Positions 34,130 to 46,532 of a stretch of DNA of 64,000 nt are shown piece after piece. This DNA comes from Stomoxys calcitrans (taxonomy: Eukaryota; Arthropoda; Insecta; Diptera; Muscidae). Where the stretch lies: the NCBI RefSeq assembly GCF_963082655.1, contig NC_081552.1, positions 124,224,458 through 124,288,457 on the forward strand. Reading direction: 5' to 3'. Below the pieces are notes generated by a model. The model did not search any database. It was not told the origin of the DNA and saw only the letters and a program-made list of their open reading frames with translations. The translations under genes and the position numbers were made by a program. Positions within the stretch are counted from its first letter, which is position 1, and every line of letters starts with the position of its first letter.

Positions 34130-34560
34130 CCCTTTTTTATTGTATTTAATGCGCGCACTATATTTCGAAGAGGTAAGGATCCGAATAATTTATGCAGAAG
34201 GGCCGAAAGAGTCTTGCAGATGGCTAGACCCAGGGATTTCAATGTTAACCCATAGAAGACTGAAATCTCTCTGTAAGTCGAAAGTGCGCCAATGTGACGC
34301 ACCACATTTCCTGAATAAAACGATTTCGATATCTGACAGGGTCGAATTCTTAGGAATCGTCTTGCACAGGAAACTTCATTTGGAAGTGTCACATTCAGGA
34401 GCGTACTGAGAAGGTTGACAGATGTTGGGCACTATGTAGACGAGCGGAAGATTCGAAATGGGAATTTCATCCGAATATAGTCCACTGGCTCTATAGTCCA
34501 CAGAGACCAATATTTACTTACGCTTCACTAGTTGGGTGGACTGCGATGGAAATACAATAC
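34130..34560 (+). pseudogene. LINE reverse transcriptase thumb fragment (R1/LOA group)
   Basis: CDAPHFLNKTISISDRVEFLGIVLHRKLH (about 34297-34380) resembles the segment after the YADD box (I..S..VKYLGV.LD.KL). It is followed in another frame by CWALCRRAEDSKWEFHPNIVHW and PIFTYASLVGWTAM (about 34420-34545), the usual CRRA.G..WG..P....W.Y...RP...Y..VWW. A truncated, broken scrap inside a transposon cluster. Confidence 0.6.
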
Positions 34561-34789
34561 TTTCGGAGAACGTGTTCAGCCCAATTCTGAAAACTCCCAA
34601 GGAATTAATTTCTTCCTCGAATAAAATTCTCCTATTCTGATTGAATGGGGAGGGCGAAATTCGTATTTTTGAAAACAGCTGTTTTGCTGCAGCTGTCCTA
34701 TTTTGGCTAAACATATGACATAGTCAGCAACAACATCGGTACCGCCGTAACCGAAACAAACGACAACAGTTTCGAAATAAAACGAAGGA

Positions 34790-35310
34790 TAATATTGGCT
34801 AACATATGCTATTTTGGACTGTGCAAACAGATGAGGAGCAAAGCCACCTCTCGACAGACAAAAATTACACTATAAAGACACTGATACACCAGTGCTGATA
34901 TAAGGCTCCGAAGCATGAATACTTGCGAAAGCAAATGAGACAGTACTTGGAGTGTTTGAGAGGAAAATCCTTCGTAAAATATATGGACCAGTTGTATTGA
35001 TAGAGAAAAGAAGCGACGTATGAACCACGAGCTCTTTGACGACGATAGCATAGTTTAACGCATCAAAATACAACGTTTGCGTTGTCTTGTCAGAATGGAT
35101 GAAGAAGCTCCAGCAAAGAAGTCTTTTGAAGGCGATTATAAAAGAAAACGCAAATCGGGAAGACCAAAACTCCGATGGAGTGACTAAATGGAGAGCGTCA
35201 TTTCGAAACTGGATGTCAGAAATTGGAAGAGAAGCGCAGAAGGTCGAGGCGCTTGGTCATCTATTCTTCGGTCGGCTAGAGGAATACATTTTCTGTAATG
35301 GCCAATTAAA
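34790..35310 (+). mobile_element. LINE relic, RT C-terminal segment (same kind as 17460-17960)
   Basis: Readable pieces: the GSEA-equivalent GGCTCCGAAGCATGAAT (34904) corrupted by a shift, FERKILRKIYGPV-like (34955-34995), HELFDDDSIV*RIKIQRLRCLVRMDEEAPAK (about 35027-35120), GRPKLRWSD (about 35159-35185) and WKRSAEGRGAWSSIL (about 35224-35270), ending AATGGCCAATTAAAGTAA. It parallels the antisense relic at 17460-17960, including the 3' terminal word. Non-functional. Confidence 0.6.
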
Positions 35311-35499
35311 GTAAAAGTATGTTTATATGACTCTTATTTTTTGGAGAAAAAAAAGAACAAAAAATAAGCAAAAAAAGTTATAAATGGTCTTAAAAAAGTT
35401 TACAAACTTGTCTAGTGTTGCTTTTGTAATATTTGTATTAATTTTTGTATTTATTTTAATAGTGCACAATTATGGCCTACACCTTGTTATGATATTTCT

Positions 35500-35690
35500 G
35501 TGTTGTGATAACAACTTTCCGTCTGCACATATCCTGCACGTTGGCGTTTTCTCTGGCCAAAAGTAGTTTAGGTGGCTGAATCTACTGGGCCGTTCTTGGG
35601 CAGAACTACTTTAGTGAGTTGCATTGAAGTTTGCTTCTACTACGTTGTCATTAATGTTTTGTTTGTCTGCCTGACACGCTGCTTTATGTA
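35500..35690 (-). pseudogene. Possible Jockey C-terminal fragment
   Basis: The minus strand resembles the 3' coding part of the Jockey relic at 18600-18730. Shared words in order are ACTACTTTAGTGAG/ACTACTCTGG, TTGGGCAGAACTACT/GAGCCAGAACTACT and CCTGCACGTTGGCG/CTTGCACGTTGGCA, the last encoding the end of the Cys-rich motif. Divergence is high and no clean frame remains. Confidence 0.35.
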
Positions 35691-36059
35691 AAGGCCTACT
35701 TTTATGGAGCTAGAACTTGAAGATCTTATTGACATTTCCGGGCGGCGGCCACTTTTCTTGGCGGTTGGGACGTCTGGACATATTGCTAGCAAAAAGTGAC
35801 TTAGGGATTTATTCCTACTCCTGTGGAGTAAATGCTAACAAATGTGGCGTCTAAGTATTTTTGAATAGTTGATGGTCTGAAGTGCAATGTTAATTGTCAC
35901 CGAACATTCCATTAAGCAACAAGCAGAAGACTTCTTGCATATCAATAAGTGCTCTTGTTTTTTATGAAAAATAACTTCAATATATAATTAATTGTTTGTA
36001 CATAGTAAGAAGTGGCATCACTTTTTCACAAAATATTAAAAACTAGGTTTAATTAAGAA
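35691..36059. other. Spacer
   Basis: No supportable gene. A GC-richer word GGGCGGCGGCCACTTTTCTTGG at about 35741 may be transposon-derived. Confidence 0.4.
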
Positions 36060-37482
36060 ATTTACATATTTGTCGTAGAATTCTAAGACGATTGAACGAT
36101 GTCCGTGTGTCTGTTCGTCCGTCTGTTGTAATCACTCTAGAGCCATCAAAAATTGAGATATTGAGCTGAAATTCGGCACAGATACGTCCTTTTGATGTAC
36201 GCTGGTTAAGTTCTTGAACGGGCCAAATCGGGCCATGTTTGGATATAGCAGCTACATAGACCAATTTTCTCCTGACATCTGACCCAAATATGTAGCTGCC
36301 ATATATACCAATCTGCCGATAAAGGGTCTGAGGCCCATAAAAACTTTATTTATTACTCGATTTCGTTGAAATTTGAAACAGACTTAAATATGGATCAACT
36401 CGGACTTTATTTAGGTATAACTGCCATATAGACCGATCTCCAGATAAAGGGTCTAAAGCCCATAAAAGCCTTATTTTTTAACCGATTTCGCTGAAATTTG
36501 TAGTTTTACTCCTCCTAACGTAGGACCTAAATATGGTTCAGATCGGACTATAGTTAGATATAGCTGCCATATAGACCTATCTCCCGACAAAGGATCCGAA
36601 GCCCAGAAACGCTTTATTTTTTAACCGATTTCGCTAAAATTTGAAACAGTAAGTAGTTTTACGCTTTCTAACGTATGACCCGAATATGCTTCAGATCGGA
36701 CTATATTTAGATATAGCTGTCATATAGACCGATTTGCCGATAAAGGGTTTGCAGCCAATAAAAGCCTTATTTATTATCCGATTTCGCTGAAATTTAAAGC
36801 AGAAGTTTATCTTAAGCCTCCTGGTATCTGACTTAAATATGGATCAAGTCAGACTATATTTATGTATATATGCCATAAAGAGTGATCTCCAGATAAATCG
36901 ATTTTTTAATAGATTACGCTAAAATTTGAAACATTGAGTTGGTTTTTTGCCTCCTAACATAGGACCCAAATCTGGTTCAGATCGGACTATATTTAGATAT
37001 AACTGATATATAGACCGATCTGCCGATAAGGATCTGAAACCCATAAAAGCTCCCGATATTCGTCCCAAATATGGTTCGGATCGGATTATATTTAGATATG
37101 GCTGTCACACAGACCGATATCTCGATAAAGGGTCTGAAGCGAATAAAAGCTTTATTTTTTATCCAATTTCGCCGAAATTTGAAACATTAAGTAGATTTAT
37201 CCATCCGACCCTAATATGGTAAAGATCGGACTGTATTTAGATATAGCTGTCATATAGACCGATGTTCCGATTAAGGATCTGAAGCTCATAAAAGCTTTAT
37301 TTACTACTCGATTTTGTTGAAATTTAAAATAAAAAATTCAACAGTGACTCATAGTTATAAGACCACTCAATATCCGTGTCGAATTTTCACCGGATTGTGA
37401 CGAAAAGAGGGTTTCATATATACCGGAGGTGGTGGGTATCCAAAGTTCGGCCCGACCGAACTTAATGCCTTTTTACTTGTTA
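36060..37482 (+). mobile_element. Helentron/DINE-like family B, copy B2 (5'-truncated)
   Basis: Begins within the core (TAAGACGATTGAACGATG) and GTCY tract (36102-36125). About eight internal units of roughly 125-150 bp follow (landmark ATATAGCTGCCATATAGACCGAT, then GATAAAGGGTCTGA). GGAGGTGGTGGGTATCC is at about 37423, stem-loop TTCGGCCCGACCGAA (37446-37460, one mismatch) and 3' end CTTTTTACTTG. Diverged and non-coding. Confidence 0.75.
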
Positions 37483-37896
37483 TTTAATGATCCCAGTCTT
37501 CGAAAAAAATATGAAAAATTGCCGTTTTATTATGAGCCTCTCTTCATTGACGGGACATAGTCTGTAAAAAATAAAATAAAAAATATATAATTTATATACA
37601 TTTTTAAAATTAATCGTAATAAATACCAATTTTAGCATTTTGCGTACAGTACCACGAAATCTAGATCCACATATGCCAACGTTCATTCTCAGCGCCATTT
37701 TCCAAGTCAATATTTATCTATACGGATAATAAACTATTAAAATGAGATAATATTAATAATATTTATATTTCAAATATATCACGTTTCCATTTTTCAATTT
37801 CCGCCAAATGTTCCGACTGGAATTTTTCCATTCTATTTGTTCACATCCTTAATTTTTCTGCTCTCACAATTTCAGCATAACGTTTTTCGCAATATT
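37483..37896. other. AT-rich spacer
   Basis: Nothing recognised. Confidence 0.45.
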
Positions 37897-38472
37897 TTTA
37901 TACCTTACACCACTACAGGGGTACAGGGCATTATAATTTAGCGCATTTATTTGTAACGCCTAGATCCGTTAATAAGTATGCCGATCGACTCAGAATCACA
38001 TTCTGATTCGATTTGGCTATGTCCGTCTGTCTGTCTAAGATTATTTGTGAACAAAGTACAGGTCACAATTTTCATCCAATCATCTCCACATTTGGCACAG
38101 GCATTTTTTTTAGCCAAGAGACAAAGCCTATTGAAATTGGAAAAAATTGGTTCAGAGTTGGATATAGCTCCCATATATATGTTTGTCCAGTTTGGAATAA
38201 TATTGCAATAATGTGGTCATTTGTTAACCGATTTTGCAGGAAGTATTGTTTTATGACTGTCAACATTACTGGAAAATTTCATGGAAATCGGTTCAGATTT
38301 GGGTGTAGCTCGCCTTATTTTCACTTCTAGAGCCACTGCAAGCGCATTTTTTTACAAATTTTCCCAAAATTTTGCACAACCCTTTCCTCGAAAACTACCA
38401 CAATATCTAAGAAGTAGGGTATTATATAGTCGGCCCCGCCCGACTTTTGTCTTTCCTCACTGGTTTTTTACT
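37897..38472 (+). mobile_element. Helentron/DINE-like family D, copy D2
   Basis: 5' TTTTTATACCTTACACCACT (37897), core-like GATCGACTCAGAATCAC and GATTTGGCTATG, GTCY tract (38020-38034), GGATATAGCTCCCATATATATG (38159), GATTTGGGTGTAGCTC (38297), GGGTATTATA, a stem-loop GTCGGCCCCGCCCGAC (38430-38445) and 3' end CTTTCCTCACTGG. Same order of parts as families A and B but with largely different sequence. The interrupted copy at 3848-6956 belongs here. Confidence 0.7.
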
Positions 38473-38540
38473 TTGGAATTGTAACTAAAAAATTATATTT
38501 TGTGAATAGATAAAAAACTACATTTTCTATTTTTCTAGAT

Positions 38541-39700
38541 ATTGTTATACCCTCCACCATAGGATGGGGGTATACTAATTTCGTCATTCTGTTTGTAACA
38601 CCTCGAAATATGCGTCTAACACCCCATAAAGTATATGTATTCTTGATCGTCGTGACATTTTTAGTCGAACTAGCCATGTCCGTCCGTCCATCCGTCTGTC
38701 TGTCGAAAGTACGATAACCTTTGAAGGAGTAAAGCTAGCCGCTCGAAATTTTTGCACAAATACTTCTTATAAGTGTAGGTCGGTTGGGATTGTAAATGGG
38801 CCACATCGGTCCATGTTTTGATATAGCTGCCATATAAACCGATCTTGGGTTTGACTTCTTGAGCCTCTAAAGGGCGCAATTCTCCTCCAGTTTGACTGAA
38901 ATTTTGCATGTATTGTTTTGATATCACTTATAACCACTGTGCTGAGTTTGGTCGAAATCGGTCCGTAACCTGGTATAGGTACCATATAAACCGATATTGG
39001 GTCTTGACTTCTTGAGCTTTTAGTAGTCGCAATTCTTATCCAATTTGGTTTTTATTTTGCACATGGTGTTTTGGTATCACTATCAAAATTTGTGAGAAAT
39101 ATGGTCCAAATCGGTTCATAACCTGGTACAGGTGCCATATAAACCGATCTTGGATCTTGACCCGCTAGAGGGCGCAATTATCAGCCGTTTTGGCTAAAAT
39201 ATTGCGTAAGGTGTTTTGTTATGACTTCCAACAACTCTGATGAGTATGGCGCAATTTGCTACATAACCTGATGTAGCTGCCATATAAACCGATCTCTCAT
39301 CTTCTCTTCTTGAGCCTCTAGAGAGTGCAATTCTCATCCGATTTAGCACAAATTTTGTACAACGGCTTCTCTCATGGCCTTCAATGTACGTATGCAATAT
39401 GGTCTGAATCGATCTATAGCTTGATACAGCTTCCATATAAACCGATCTCTCGATTTTGCTTCTTGAGCTCCTACAAGGCGCAATTCTTATCCGAATGGAC
39501 TGAAATATTGCACAATGTTCTGCATTCAATTCATTTCTGGCCAGAATAGGACTATAACTTGATATAGCTCCAATAGCATAACAGTCCTTATTCTTGTTTA
39601 TCTAAAAAGAGATACTGCGCAAAGAACTCGACAAATGCAATCCACGGTGGAGGGTATATAAGATTCGGCCCGACCGAACTTAGAACGCTCTTGCTTGTTT
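38541..39700 (+). mobile_element. Helentron/DINE-like family A, copy A8 (complete, diverged)
   Basis: TATACCCTCCACCAT at 38546, GTCY tract 38678-38704, five to six units, ACGGTGGAGGGTATA (39642-39656), stem-loop TTCGGCCCGACCGAA (39664-39678, one mismatch in the stem) and 3' end TCTTGCTTGTTT. More diverged than A1 and A3. Confidence 0.75.
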
Positions 39701-40259
39701 TGTCTACCCACGCTACTTTGTGTCTGTGTGTGATAAAAGCGAGCCATAAGTTTGACTCGTTCTCTTCTTTTCGCAGTGGATGTATAAAAGGGACAACGAT
39801 ATAATTTTGATGAATGCGCAATTAATAATATTGAATAAAAATTTAATTCGTACGATTAAAAATATGATCAACATATGTCTTGTTTACCAAACACTTGCCG
39901 TGATACAAAAGAAATTCGAATTTCTATGTTAAAATTTATTAAAGCAATTATCACCTTGTTTGTTTTTTAAGTCAATACCATTTTCAATCGGTGTATATTT
40001 TTTCTGTGTAATTACAATTTAATTTATATTTTTTTTCCTTACTCCCTTTCATTTCTTTCTTTACCCAAATTTTACCGTCCCATTCTCCCTTTTATTTCGA
40101 CTCAGAATACCTACTCTTTCCCTGTGAGATATTTCCCCTTTTCGAAGTTTGTTTGAATTAAGGGAAAAGTTAGTAGGGAAGAACTCCCAGGAAATTGTTA
40201 TTCCGAACAGGGAAAAAAACTCCCAGGGATTTATTATCCAGAATAGGACTGGTTGTTTT
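39701..40259. other. Spacer
   Basis: No gene recognised. Between about 40125 and 40255 a short GGGA-rich stretch repeats AACTCCCAGG twice (about 40181 and 40218), origin unknown. Confidence 0.4.
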
Positions 40260-41108
40260 GGCATAGGCGGAGCGAGAGGACCATGCCCACCAGGGCACTG
40301 GAGATTATTATATTATATGCGACCTATAGACATACAGATTAAGTGTCAGGCAGCCACTGCGGCTACGAGACTTAAGGCGATGGGAGAATGGATAGAGGGT
40401 AGGAGCAGGCTATACCATCGCGGTATAATCGACGCACCGATAGGAAACCCGGATTTATTAGAAGAGGATTCCAATAGGATACACTTGAGGTCGAGTTTGG
40501 CGCACTGCTGCCAGCGGCACAGTCTTGCATTGACGTAACTCTGGTATTGATATCTGGGAGATCATGCTAAACAGATGAAACAAAGTTAGAGGACAGAGTG
40601 AGCCTGTCCACATAGAGGTCCACATAGAAGGAGATTAATGCCTTCTCTAAAGGTGGCACTGTCCGCATCGTTTGGGTGCCGGGTCACGGCGAAGTTAAGG
40701 GCCTTCTTTGCCAGAGGACTGCTGTCAAAGAACTTTGTTTATCCGAAGCCCTTCAGGTCGAAGCAGTCTGTGGAACAGCGGATCGGTCGGTGGGAAGGCG
40801 AAAATTCTATGGGGATATCCCGCTCGTGAGAAGACGAGGCTGTTACTGAAAGGACACGGGACACAATTGATAGCACGTGAAGGGCATGTTGGAGCAATTC
40901 CTATGTCATTGCCCGGCTTTCGCGACTAACAGACACCGATGATTAGGTGGGGACACATTACGAGACATGAACCAAGTTAGGGGCGTGTTATGGAAAATAA
41001 TTAAGGATTTTGTAAGTAGCACGGAATTCTTATCTTTTACTGGCTTAGATGTATGTCCATGGGGCGAATTAATATCCGCACACTTTTTTCAATCTAACCT
41101 AACCTAAT
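40260..41108 (+). mobile_element. LINE relic with RNase H remnant, 3' part
   Basis: MRPIDIQIKCQAATAATRLKAMGEW (about 40317-40390) is a typical linker after the RT in RNase H-bearing LINEs; the words before it fit GA.RTTPTRALEII after a frameshift. VRIVWVPGHGEVKG (about 40657-40698) is the RNase H terminal motif; the core is deleted. The end is CTAACCTAACCTAATC (41093-41108). A dead fragment of a different LINE from the three LOA-like copies. Its clade (LOA, R1 or I group) is not fixed. Confidence 0.6.
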
Positions 41109-42151
41109 CGATATTCTTTTTAAATTTAAATCAACTTTGTTTAACAGTGGCAAATTTTGAGCATGTTTAAAAATAATATTACCTAAGACAAATTATCATA
41201 TGTGCAGAAAAATTATTGCTGTTTTCCATCTAAATGAAACCAGTAATTCTCTTTGCTATACTACAATATAACCAATTCTTTGTTTCAACTTCATGCAAAG
41301 TACCGTTATTCTTAATTTCTGTAGAAGTCCAAAATTGCTATAGAAAATATTTATGTGTGCGTTAGTAAAGATTAAAGGCGTTAGTAAAGATTAGGAGCGT
41401 TAGTAAAGATTAGGAGCTAGAGAGCCAACAATTTCCAATTTTTATTGGTGATTATATTGAAATAGATAGAAATTGGTGAACATCGACTTATTTTTTAATA
41501 AAATTAGAAATAGATTTATAACTCTTTTTTGGATTTTTGACGAAAAATACGATATGGTAACAAACTGTCGGGCAAGGAACGCGGAATGATTATTGAAATG
41601 CGGTAAGGTACTAAAAAGAAACTACAGATGAAGTCAATCCACACCACAATACTCTCTACCAATAATAGCATCGTTTAGCAGAGTGTATGAACGCAAACAA
41701 TAGGCATAAGGGCATTTTACAATAGACAACTAGCAGCCAATGAACACATTAATTGCTAACAAATATAATACAAAAAGAACCCATCTGTTTCCAGACAACA
41801 TATCCAACAAATATTGAGCCATATATTGGTCTTTTTAAGCAAAGTAAAGTTCCAAAACTTTCCTAACCGAGCGCTATAAAAACATGGCAATTTGAATTGC
41901 TAAAAAATACAAATTTCGGAGGGAAGAATTCGATATGTATTTTGTGACGAAATAAACTTTAATATTGATACACCCGATGGTCATCAAATATATTGTAAGG
42001 GATTTTCTGTACCTTCGACAAGAGTGCTGCAGCCAAAACCATAGCCATGGATACCTTATGGTATTTGGTACATTTGAAATACATGGCAATTTATAATGTG
42101 CTTTAATCTAACTTCAATGCATTCGGAATTATATAAAGACCTCGTAAAGAA
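41109..42151. other. AT-rich stretch with a possible Tc1/mariner scrap
   Basis: Mostly unrecognised. Around 41935-42010 the plus strand can be read as RYVFCDEINFNIDTPDGHQIY, which resembles the first-Asp segment of Tc3-like transposases (FSDEKKFNLDGPDG). The similarity is short, with no other motif or terminal repeat. Confidence 0.3.
41359..41415. repeat. 19-bp minisatellite, three units
   Basis: GCGTTAGTAAAGATTAGGA starts at 41359, 41378 and 41397; the first unit ends AAG instead of GGA. Exact 19-bp step. Confidence 0.85.
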
Positions 42152-43593
42152 AACAAGTAAAAAGGTGTTAAGTTCGGCCGGGCCGAACTTTGGATACCCA
42201 CCACCTCGGATATATATGTGAACCACCTTTCCTCAAAATCCGGTCGAAAATTCATAATCGGTTTTTATGGCAGCTATATTCAAATCTTGATCTAGACCAA
42301 ATTGCAGAAATATGTGGAGGGGCTTAACTTAACACTTTGTCCCAAATTTCGGCAGCATCGGACAATAAATGCGCTTTTTATGGCCCGAAAACCTAAAACC
42401 GAGAGATCGGTCTATATGCAGCTATATCCAAATCTGGACCGATCTGAGCCAAATTGATGTAGGATGTTGAAGGCCTAATACAACTCACTGTCCCAAATTT
42501 TCCCAAAATCGGATAATAAATGTGGCTTTTATGGGCCTAAGACCCTGAATTGGAGAATCGGTCTATATGGCAGCTATATCCAAATCTGAACCGATCTGAA
42601 CCATATTGACGGAGAATGTCGACGGGCCTAACACAACTCACTGTCCCAAATTTCAGCGAAATCGGATAATAAATGTGGCTTTTATGGGCCTAAGACCGTA
42701 AATCGGAGGATCGGTCTATATGGCAGCTATATCCAAATCTGAACCGATCTGAGCCAAATTAACGAAGGATGTCGAAGGGCCTTACACACACTGTCCCAAA
42801 TTTCAGCAATATGGGATAATAAATGTGGCTTTTATGGGCCTAAGACCCTAAATCGGAGGATCGGTCTATATGGCAGCTATATCCAAATCTGGACCGATCT
42901 GAGCCAAATTGACGAAGGATGTCGAAGGGCCTAACACAACTCACTGTCCCGAATTTCAGCAATATGGGATAATAAATGTGGCTTTTATGGGCCTAAGACC
43001 CTAAATCGGAGGATCGGTCTATACGGCAGCTATATCCAAATCTGAAACGATCTGAGCCATATTGACGGAAGATTTCGAAGGGCCTAACACAGCTTACTGT
43101 CCCAAATTTCAGCAAAATCGGATAATAAATGTGGCTTTTATGGGCCTAAGACCTTAAATCGGAGGATCGGTATATATGGCAGCTATATCCAAATCTGGAC
43201 CGATCTGGGCGAAATTGACGGAGGATGTCGAATTTCAGCAAAATCGGATAATAAATGTGGCTTTTATTCGCCTAAGACCCTAAATCGGCGGATCGGTCTA
43301 TATGGGGGCTATATCAAGATATAGTACGATAAAGCCCATCTTCGAACTTAACCTGATTATGGAAAAAAAAGACTCTGTGCAAAGTTTCAGCTCAATATCT
43401 TGATTTGTAAAGACTGTAGCGTGATTTCAACACACAGATGGACAGACGGACGGACATGTCTAGATCGTCTTAGATTTTTACGCTGATCAAGAATATATAT
43501 ACTTTATAGGGTCGGAAATGGATATTTCGATGTGTTGCAAACGGAATGACAAAAGGAATATACCCCCATCCGTCGGTGGTGGGTATAAAAATA
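42152..43593 (-). mobile_element. Helentron/DINE-like family B, copy B3 (complete)
   Basis: 3' end AACAAGTAAAAAGGTGTTAAG (42152), perfect stem-loop TTCGGCCGGGCCGAA (42173-42187), ATACCCACCACCTCGG, then about seven internal units (TCGGTCTATATGGCAGCTATATCC; steps 150-153 bp between 42711 and 43167), GTCY complement (about 43437-43455), core TTTACGCTGATCAAGAA and 5' end CGGTGGTGGGTATAAAA (43573-43590). The units are close to one another, so the array is young or homogenised. Confidence 0.8.
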
Positions 43594-43850
43594 ATTGATT
43601 TTGCTAATGAATTGCATGGACTGGTGTTTGGTGTTTGTTTGTAGATTTGTTTGTTTGTTTGTGTGTTCCTTATAGACTCAGAAACGGCTGAACCGATTTT
43701 CTTGAGATTTTCACAGATGGTGCATAATGATTCCGTGGTGAAAATAGGGTACTTCATTTTTTGATATCTGAAGGGGGGGCGAACCCTCCCCCTTACCCTA
43801 ATTTTCAGAAACTCCAGATCTCGGAGATGTGCGGTGCGATCTAAGCGACA
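43594..43850. repeat. (TTTG)n tract and adjoining conserved-looking repeat
   Basis: TTTGTTTGTTTGTTTG at about 43648-43665 is followed by TTCCTTATAGACTCAGAAACGGCTGAACCGATTTTCTTGA-type sequence and a G-run/C-run pair (GAAGGGGGGGCG, CCCTCCCCC). I recall this tract-plus-sequence as a dispersed insect repeat but cannot name it from this window. Confidence 0.4.
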
Positions 43851-44512
43851 ATTTCTCTTTTGTAATGAACTTTTGCTAAACTATTTTCAAAGAAATTGCA
43901 AAAAGAAAACGAGAAATTTCCTAAATTTTTTTCTTTTTAACCAGTTTAAAAATCTTAAATTCTTTTTCAAAAATTCTTGCGGAATGGAAAATTATATCCT
44001 AAATGGTTATCTGTGACTTACCAAAAAAATATTTTTTAGCAAATTCTTGCTGAAACTTATTGCCACATATTTTCAGGACATGTCAGTATGGAGTTCACCA
44101 CGTTGTAAAAGCAAGTTTATTGTTAGAAGTTAGTGTGGAATGAAATATGGTATACATGTATACCATAGTTACATCCTAAAAATATGTTAATGCACTTTTA
44201 AGACATTTTCATTAACTTCTTGTAGAAGATATACTCCTTTGTAAATTTCTTTGAATGTCAAAAAATTTGTGTATTTGAATGCGTATATGTTGATATGTTT
44301 TTTGCTGCCTTTGTATGTGTTGATATTTTTTAGCAGCGGCTGTGGTTCGTGGTTTTTCCTTAAATTTAATTTCGGGCAAATGTGAGAGTGAGTACGAGGT
44401 GTGTAAGAGCTCGTTGTGTCCACACAATCATCGTAACGGAAAGGGTAGGATTTTTTTGTGTTTATTTATTGAACAATCGTGGGTGTATAGTGGTGTGTTA
44501 ATAAGTAGATGT
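43851..44512. other. AT-rich spacer
   Basis: No supportable gene or repeat. Confidence 0.45.
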
Positions 44513-46532
44513 TTTTATACCCTCCACCATAAGATGGGGGGTATACTAATTTCGTCATTCTGTTTGTAACTACTCGAAATATTCATCTGAGACCCCATAA
44601 AGTATATATATTCTTGATCGTCGCGACATTTTATGTCGATCTAGCCATGTCCGTCCGTCTGTCCGTCCGTCCGTCCGTCCGTCCGTCCGTCCGTCTGTCT
44701 GTCGAAAGCACGCTAACTTCCGAAGGAGTAAATCTAGCCGCTTGAAATTTTGCACAAATACTTCTTATTAGTGTAGGTCGGTTGGTATTGTAAATGGGCC
44801 ATATCGGTCCATGTTTTGATATAGCTGCCATATAAACCGATCTTGGGTCTTGACTTCTTGAGCCTCTAGAGTGCGCAATTCTTATCCGATTGGGATGAAA
44901 TTTACCACGACGTGTTTTTTTATGATATCCAACAAGTGTGCCAAGTATGGTTCAAATCGGTCCATAACCTGATATAGCTGCCATATAAACCGATCTTGAG
45001 TCTTGACTTCTTGAGCCTCTAGAGGGCGCAATTCTTATCCGATTGAAATGGAATTTCGCACGACGTGTTTTGTTATGATATCCAACAACTGTGCCAAGTA
45101 TGGTTCAAATCGGTCCATAACCTGATATAGCTACCATATAAACCGATCTTGGGTCTTGACTTCTTGACCCTCTAGAGGGCGCAATTCTTATCCGATTGGA
45201 ATGGAATTTCGCACGACGTGTTTTGTTATGATACCCAACAACTGTGCCAAGTATGGTTCAAATCGGTTCATAACCTGATATAGCTGCCATATAAACCGAT
45301 CTTGGGTCTTGACTTCTTGAGCCTCTAGAGGGCGCAATTCTTATCCGATTGGAATGGAATTTCGCACGACGTGCTTTGTTATGATACCCAACAACTGTGC
45401 CAAGTATGGTTTAAATCGGTCTATAACCTGATATAGCTGCCATATAAACCGATCTTGGGTCTTGACTTCTTGAGCCTCTAGAGTGCGCAATTCTAATCCG
45501 ATTGGAATCAATTTTTGGCACCAAGTATTTCGTTATGATATCCAACAACTGTGCCAAGTATGGTTGAAATCGGTCCATAACCTGATATAGCCGTCATAAA
45601 AACAGATCTGGGGATTTGACTTCTTGAGCTTCTAGAGGGCGCAATTCCTATCCGATTTGGCTGAAATTTTGCATGACGTATTTTATTTTTACTTTTAACA
45701 ACTATGTCAAATAAGGTTCAAATCGGTTCATAACCTGATATAGCTGCCATATAAACCGATCTGGAATCTTGACTTCTTGACCCCTAGAAGTCGCAATTAT
45801 TATCCGATATGCCTGAAATTTTGTACGACGGATCCTCTCATGACCATCAACAAACGTGTTTATTATGGTCTGAANNNNNNNNNNNNNNNNNNNNNNNNNN
45901 NNNNNNNNNNNNNNNNNNNNNNNNNNNNNNNNNNNNNNNNNNNNNNNNNNNNNNNNNNNNNNNNNNNNNNNNNNNNNNNNNNNNNNNNNNNNNNNNNNNN
46001 NNNNNNNNNNNNNNNNNNNNNNNNNNNNNNNNNNNNNNNNNNNNNNNNNNNNNNNNNNNNNNNNNNNNNNNNNNTTCAAATCGGTTCATAACCTGATATA
46101 GCTGCCATATAAACCGATCTGGAATCTTGACTTCTTGACCCCTAGAAGTCGCAATTATTATCCGATATGCCTGAAATTTTGTACGACGGATCCTCTCATG
46201 ACCATCAACAAACGTGTTTATTATGGTCTGAATCGGTCTATAGCCCGATACAGATCCCATATAAATCGTTCTGTCTATTTTACTTCGTGAGCCGCGATGT
46301 GCGCAATTCTTATACGAATTGGCTGAAATTTTACACAGGTCTCCAACATATAATTTAATTGTGGTCCGAACCGGACCATATGTTGATATCGTTTTAATAG
46401 GAGAGCAACTCTTTTCTTATATCCTTTTTTGCCTAAGAAGAGATGCCGGGAAAAGAACTCGACAAATGCGATCCATGGTGGAGGGTATATAAGATTCGGC
46501 CCGGCCGAACTTAGCACGCTTTTACTTGTTTT
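44513..46532 (+). mobile_element. Helentron/DINE-like family A, copy A9, spanning the scaffold gap
   Basis: TATACCCTCCACCAT (44517), core and the longest GTCY tract in the window (44649-44702), eight or more 150-bp units, a run of N at 45875-46074, ATGGTGGAGGGTATA (46478-46492), stem-loop TTCGGCCCGGCCGAA (46495-46509) and 3' end CTTTTACTTG. The true length is uncertain because the sequence on both sides of the gap is the same. Confidence 0.75.
45875..46074. other. Assembly gap (200 N)
   Basis: Exactly 200 unknown bases. The 158 bp to the left (45717-45874) and to the right (46075-46232) are identical by eye, so the gap probably separates overlapping contig ends. Confidence 0.95.

Noticed and set aside
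45702..46260. Frames of 95-137 codons across the N run
   Set aside because: They are made mostly of unknown bases and repeat-unit sequence; the gap itself is probably artificial.
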